From an uncultured Erythrobacter sp. (GTDB lineage Bacteria; Pseudomonadota; Alphaproteobacteria; Sphingomonadales; Sphingomonadaceae): a stretch of 64,000 nucleotides of DNA. Below, piece after piece: positions 61,978 to 64,000 of the stretch. Positions within the stretch are counted from its first letter, which is position 1; every line of letters begins with the position of its first letter. Position numbers and translations under genes: made by a program. The stretch covers positions 230,037-294,036 of the forward strand of contig CANMOQ010000001.1 of NCBI GenBank assembly GCA_947499505.1, written 5' to 3'. The notes below the pieces were generated by a model. That model did no database searches. It was not told the DNA's origin and worked only from the letters and a program-made list of their open reading frames with translations.

Positions 61978-63375
61978 ATGTTTGACCCCGATGGGGCGCC
62001 GCGCACGGCCTATGCTGATTATTCATCATGGTATAGCGAGCAGAAGAATGACCTTCTGCGCCGCAAAGCCAAGGATGCGGACGAGAGCTTTCGCCGCACC
62101 GGGATTACCTTCAATGTCTATGGTGAGGATGAGGCCGAAGAGCGCCTGATCCCGTTCGATATGGTCCCGCGCATTATCACGGCGGGTGAATGGCGGCGGC
62201 TGACCAAGGGGATTGAGCAGCGCGTGCGCGCGCTCAACGCCTTCCTTTATGATCTGTACCACCGGCAGGAGATCATTCGCGCTGGCCGCCTGCCAGAGCG
62301 GCTGCTGCGCAATAATGACGCATGGCTGCCCAATATGGTCGGCTTCACCCCGCCGGGCGGGATTTACACGCATATCGTCGGCATTGATCTGGTGCGCACC
62401 GGGCCGGATGAATTCTTCGTGCTGGAAGACAACGCGCGGACCCCATCGGGCGTGTCCTACATGCTTGAAAACCGCGAGACGATGATGTCGATGTTCCCGG
62501 ATCTCTTCTCCCGCATCGGGGTGGAGAGCGTCTCAAACTATCCGCGACGCCTTGCGCGCAGCCTGGCCGCATGCGCGCCGGAGGGCACGAGGGGTAAGCC
62601 GAACGTCACGGTGCTGACGCCGGGCATCTACAATTCGGCCTATTTCGAGCACGCCTTTCTGGCTGATCAGATGGGTGCCACCCTCGTTGAGGCGAGCGAT
62701 CTGCGCGTGGTCGATGGCAAGGTGCAAATGCGCTGCACCGATGGCTATGCTCAAGTGGATGTGATCTATCGCCGGGTGGATGACGATTATCTCGACCCGC
62801 TGACATTCAATCCGGACAGCGTGCTGGGCATTCCCGGCATCATGGACGTTTATCGCGCGGGCAATGTCACCATCGCCAATGCGCCGGGCACGGGCGTATC
62901 GGACGACAAGGCGATCTACAGCTTCATGCCAGAGATCGTAGAGTTCTACACGGGCGAGAAGCCGCTGTTGCCCAATGTGCAAACGTGGCGCTGCGCCGAT
63001 GATGACAGCTTGGCCTATGTGCTCGACAATCTGGACGAACTGGTGGTGAAAGAAGTTCATGGCTCTGGCGGCTACGGCATGCTGATCGGGCCGACCGCAT
63101 CGAAGCGCGAGATCAAGAAATTCCGTGCCAAGCTGGAAGCCAACCCGGAAAACTACATCGCTCAGCCGACGCTGGCCTTGTCGACCTGTCCGATCTTCAC
63201 TCGCAAGGGGCTCGCGCCGCGTCACGTCGACCTGCGCCCGTTCGTGTTGGTGTCGCCTGACGGCATCGACATCACGCCGGGCGGTTTGACCCGTGTAGCC
63301 CTCAAAGATGGCTCGTTGGTGGTCAATTCCAGCCAGGGCGGCGGCACCAAAGACACTTGGGTCCTGAAGGACTAG
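61978..63375 (+). CDS. Circularly permuted ATP-grasp protein (DUF404/407-type)
   Basis: A 465-residue member of the circularly permuted ATP-grasp type 2 family, thought to make amide or peptide-like bonds with ATP. Conserved segments: FDMVPRIITAGEWRRLTKGIEQRVRALNAFLYDLYHRQEI, MVGFTPPGGIYTHIVGIDLVRTGPDEFFVLEDNARTPSGVSYMLENR, and LVVKEVHGSGGYGMLIGPTASKREIKKFRAKL, with the metal- and ATP-binding residues near VLEDNARTPSG. Followed 17 bases later by an alpha-E gene, the usual pairing. Homologues begin with a conserved FDEM; the matching codons lie just upstream of this ATG and would need a CTG start at 61954 (see finding). Confidence 0.9.
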   Translation: MFDPDGAPRTAYADYSSWYSEQKNDLLRRKAKDADESFRRTGITFNVYGEDEAEERLIPFDMVPRIITAGEWRRLTKGIEQRVRALNAFLYDLYHRQEIIRAGRLPERLLRNNDAWLPNMVGFTPPGGIYTHIVGIDLVRTGPDEFFVLEDNARTPSGVSYMLENRETMMSMFPDLFSRIGVESVSNYPRRLARSLAACAPEGTRGKPNVTVLTPGIYNSAYFEHAFLADQMGATLVEASDLRVVDGKVQMRCTDGYAQVDVIYRRVDDDYLDPLTFNPDSVLGIPGIMDVYRAGNVTIANAPGTGVSDDKAIYSFMPEIVEFYTGEKPLLPNVQTWRCADDDSLAYVLDNLDELVVKEVHGSGGYGMLIGPTASKREIKKFRAKLEANPENYIAQPTLALSTCPIFTRKGLAPRHVDLRPFVLVSPDGIDITPGGLTRVALKDGSLVVNSSQGGGTKDTWVLKD

Positions 63376-63392
63376 GGGCGGGGAACGGCACG

Positions 63393-64000
63393 ATGTTAGG
63401 ACGCACCGCCAATGGCATGTTTTGGATGTTCCGCTATCTGGAGCGGGCCGAAAACACTGCGCGGCTTTTAGAAGCGGGGCTGCGCATGGCGCTGACCCGG
63501 GACACCGCGACGGCCGAGGAAGAATGGCGCTCTGTCATCGCGACCTCTGGTCAGCGGGCAGCCTATGAAACCTCGCATGAGGATTACACCGGGCAGCAGG
63601 TGTGGAACTTCATCCTGCGCGACCGCGATAACCCGGCCAGCGTGCGCGAAATGTTTGGCGATGTGCGGACCAATGCGCGCATGGCGCGGACCAATATCTC
63701 CAGCGAAGTCTGGGCTGCGGTCAATGAGAACTGGATGGCGCTGGAAGACGCGCTGAGGCGCCCGGTCGGGCAAAATTCCGTCGGCGATGTGGTTGCCATG
63801 ATCCGCCGCGCGGGCACGCTGGTGCACGGCGCAGTGGAGGGCTCAATGCTGCGCAATGAAGCCTACCACTTTGCGCGCGCTGGCACCTTTATCGAACGCG
63901 CGGAAAGCACGGCGCGCATCCTCGATATGAAGTACTACCTGCTGCTGCCAACGCTTGGCCATGTTGGCTCGCGGATTGACAGCGGGCAATGGGAGCAAGT
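63393..64000 (+). CDS. Alpha-E domain (DUF403) protein, 3' truncated by window edge
   Basis: Starts at ATG 63393 and is open to the window end (about 202 residues seen). MLGRTANGMFWMFRYLERAENTARLLEAGLRMAL and, later, HFARAGTFIERAESTARILDMKYYLLLP are two copies of the Alpha-E signature RxxERAExTAR. The family has no settled function but regularly follows circularly permuted ATP-grasp genes; with a transglutaminase-like gene these are thought to form a peptide-modifying or -synthesising set (inference). The gap to the ATP-grasp gene is 17 bases, so they are probably co-transcribed. Confidence 0.92.
   Translation, partial: MLGRTANGMFWMFRYLERAENTARLLEAGLRMALTRDTATAEEEWRSVIATSGQRAAYETSHEDYTGQQVWNFILRDRDNPASVREMFGDVRTNARMARTNISSEVWAAVNENWMALEDALRRPVGQNSVGDVVAMIRRAGTLVHGAVEGSMLRNEAYHFARAGTFIERAESTARILDMKYYLLLPTLGHVGSRIDSGQWEQ

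Overview
The window looks like chromosomal DNA from an aerobic, GC-rich alphaproteobacterium of the order Sphingomonadales, probably Erythrobacteraceae or a close relative (inference). The pointers are GcrA, the hemC-hemD-mitofilin-like gene order opposite tsaD-gpsA, a mitochondrial-type alternative oxidase, many outer-membrane proteins, TonB receptor plus TPR-sulfotransferase pairing, and genes that are mostly dense and often overlap by 1-4 bases. I saw no phage, insertion sequence, rRNA or CRISPR array. One tRNA gene (Ser, CGA) is present.

Layout. 1-8.1 kb: end of a spermidine-synthase-like gene, a large uncharacterised protein, a DUF481 barrel, a DUF1993 protein, a small membrane protein, gcrA, an ABC-2 permease, a PH-like membrane protein, an HspQ-like protein and tRNA-Ser. 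8.1-23.8 kb: a carbohydrate island. A minus-strand operon (sugar/H+ symporter, aldose epimerase, xylB, xylA) and a plus-strand GH3 glycosidase flank a LacI-family regulator. Both transcription units have a promoter whose -10 overlaps a related operator. BCCT transporter, TonB receptor and TPR-sulfotransferase genes follow. 23.8-30.0 kb: an envelope/signalling locus with a CHASE2-GGDEF-EAL protein, a FecR-domain protein with two Asn/Gly-rich repeats, and a divergent TpsB/Omp85 transporter with no TpsA partner in view. 30.1-43.6 kb: general metabolism, including alpha-hydroxyacid oxidase, aldehyde dehydrogenase, alanine dehydrogenase, alternative oxidase, glutathione-dependent formaldehyde dehydrogenase, tyrosine catabolism (FAH and maleylacetoacetate isomerase), glutaryl-CoA dehydrogenase and acetyl-CoA synthetase. 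43.7-48.3 kb: a lone receiver domain, a membrane-anchored helix-hairpin-helix protein, a VWA lipoprotein and a polysaccharide flippase. 48.3-54.3 kb: gpsA-tsaD opposite hemC-hemD-Mic60-like, then a UbiH-type hydroxylase. 54.3-61.9 kb: DsbD-like reductase, a lipoprotein, a three-gene toxin-antitoxin operon whose first gene looks like a SeqA/RAMA-type DNA-modification reader, uvrB, an EF-hand/DUF3617 lipoprotein and an alpha/beta hydrolase. 62-64 kb: a circularly permuted ATP-grasp protein and the start of an alpha-E (DUF403) protein.

Best candidates for something new are the modification-reader + HigBA operon (57.05-58.1 kb) and the CHASE2-EAL / repeat-rich FecR / TpsB locus (23.8-30.0 kb). 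Next come several hairpins that could hide ribosome-binding sites (before the class III alcohol dehydrogenase gene, downstream of gcrA and before tpsB), and a 28-bp perfect palindrome just upstream of the maleylacetoacetate isomerase gene. Calls rest on reading motifs by eye; no database search was possible.
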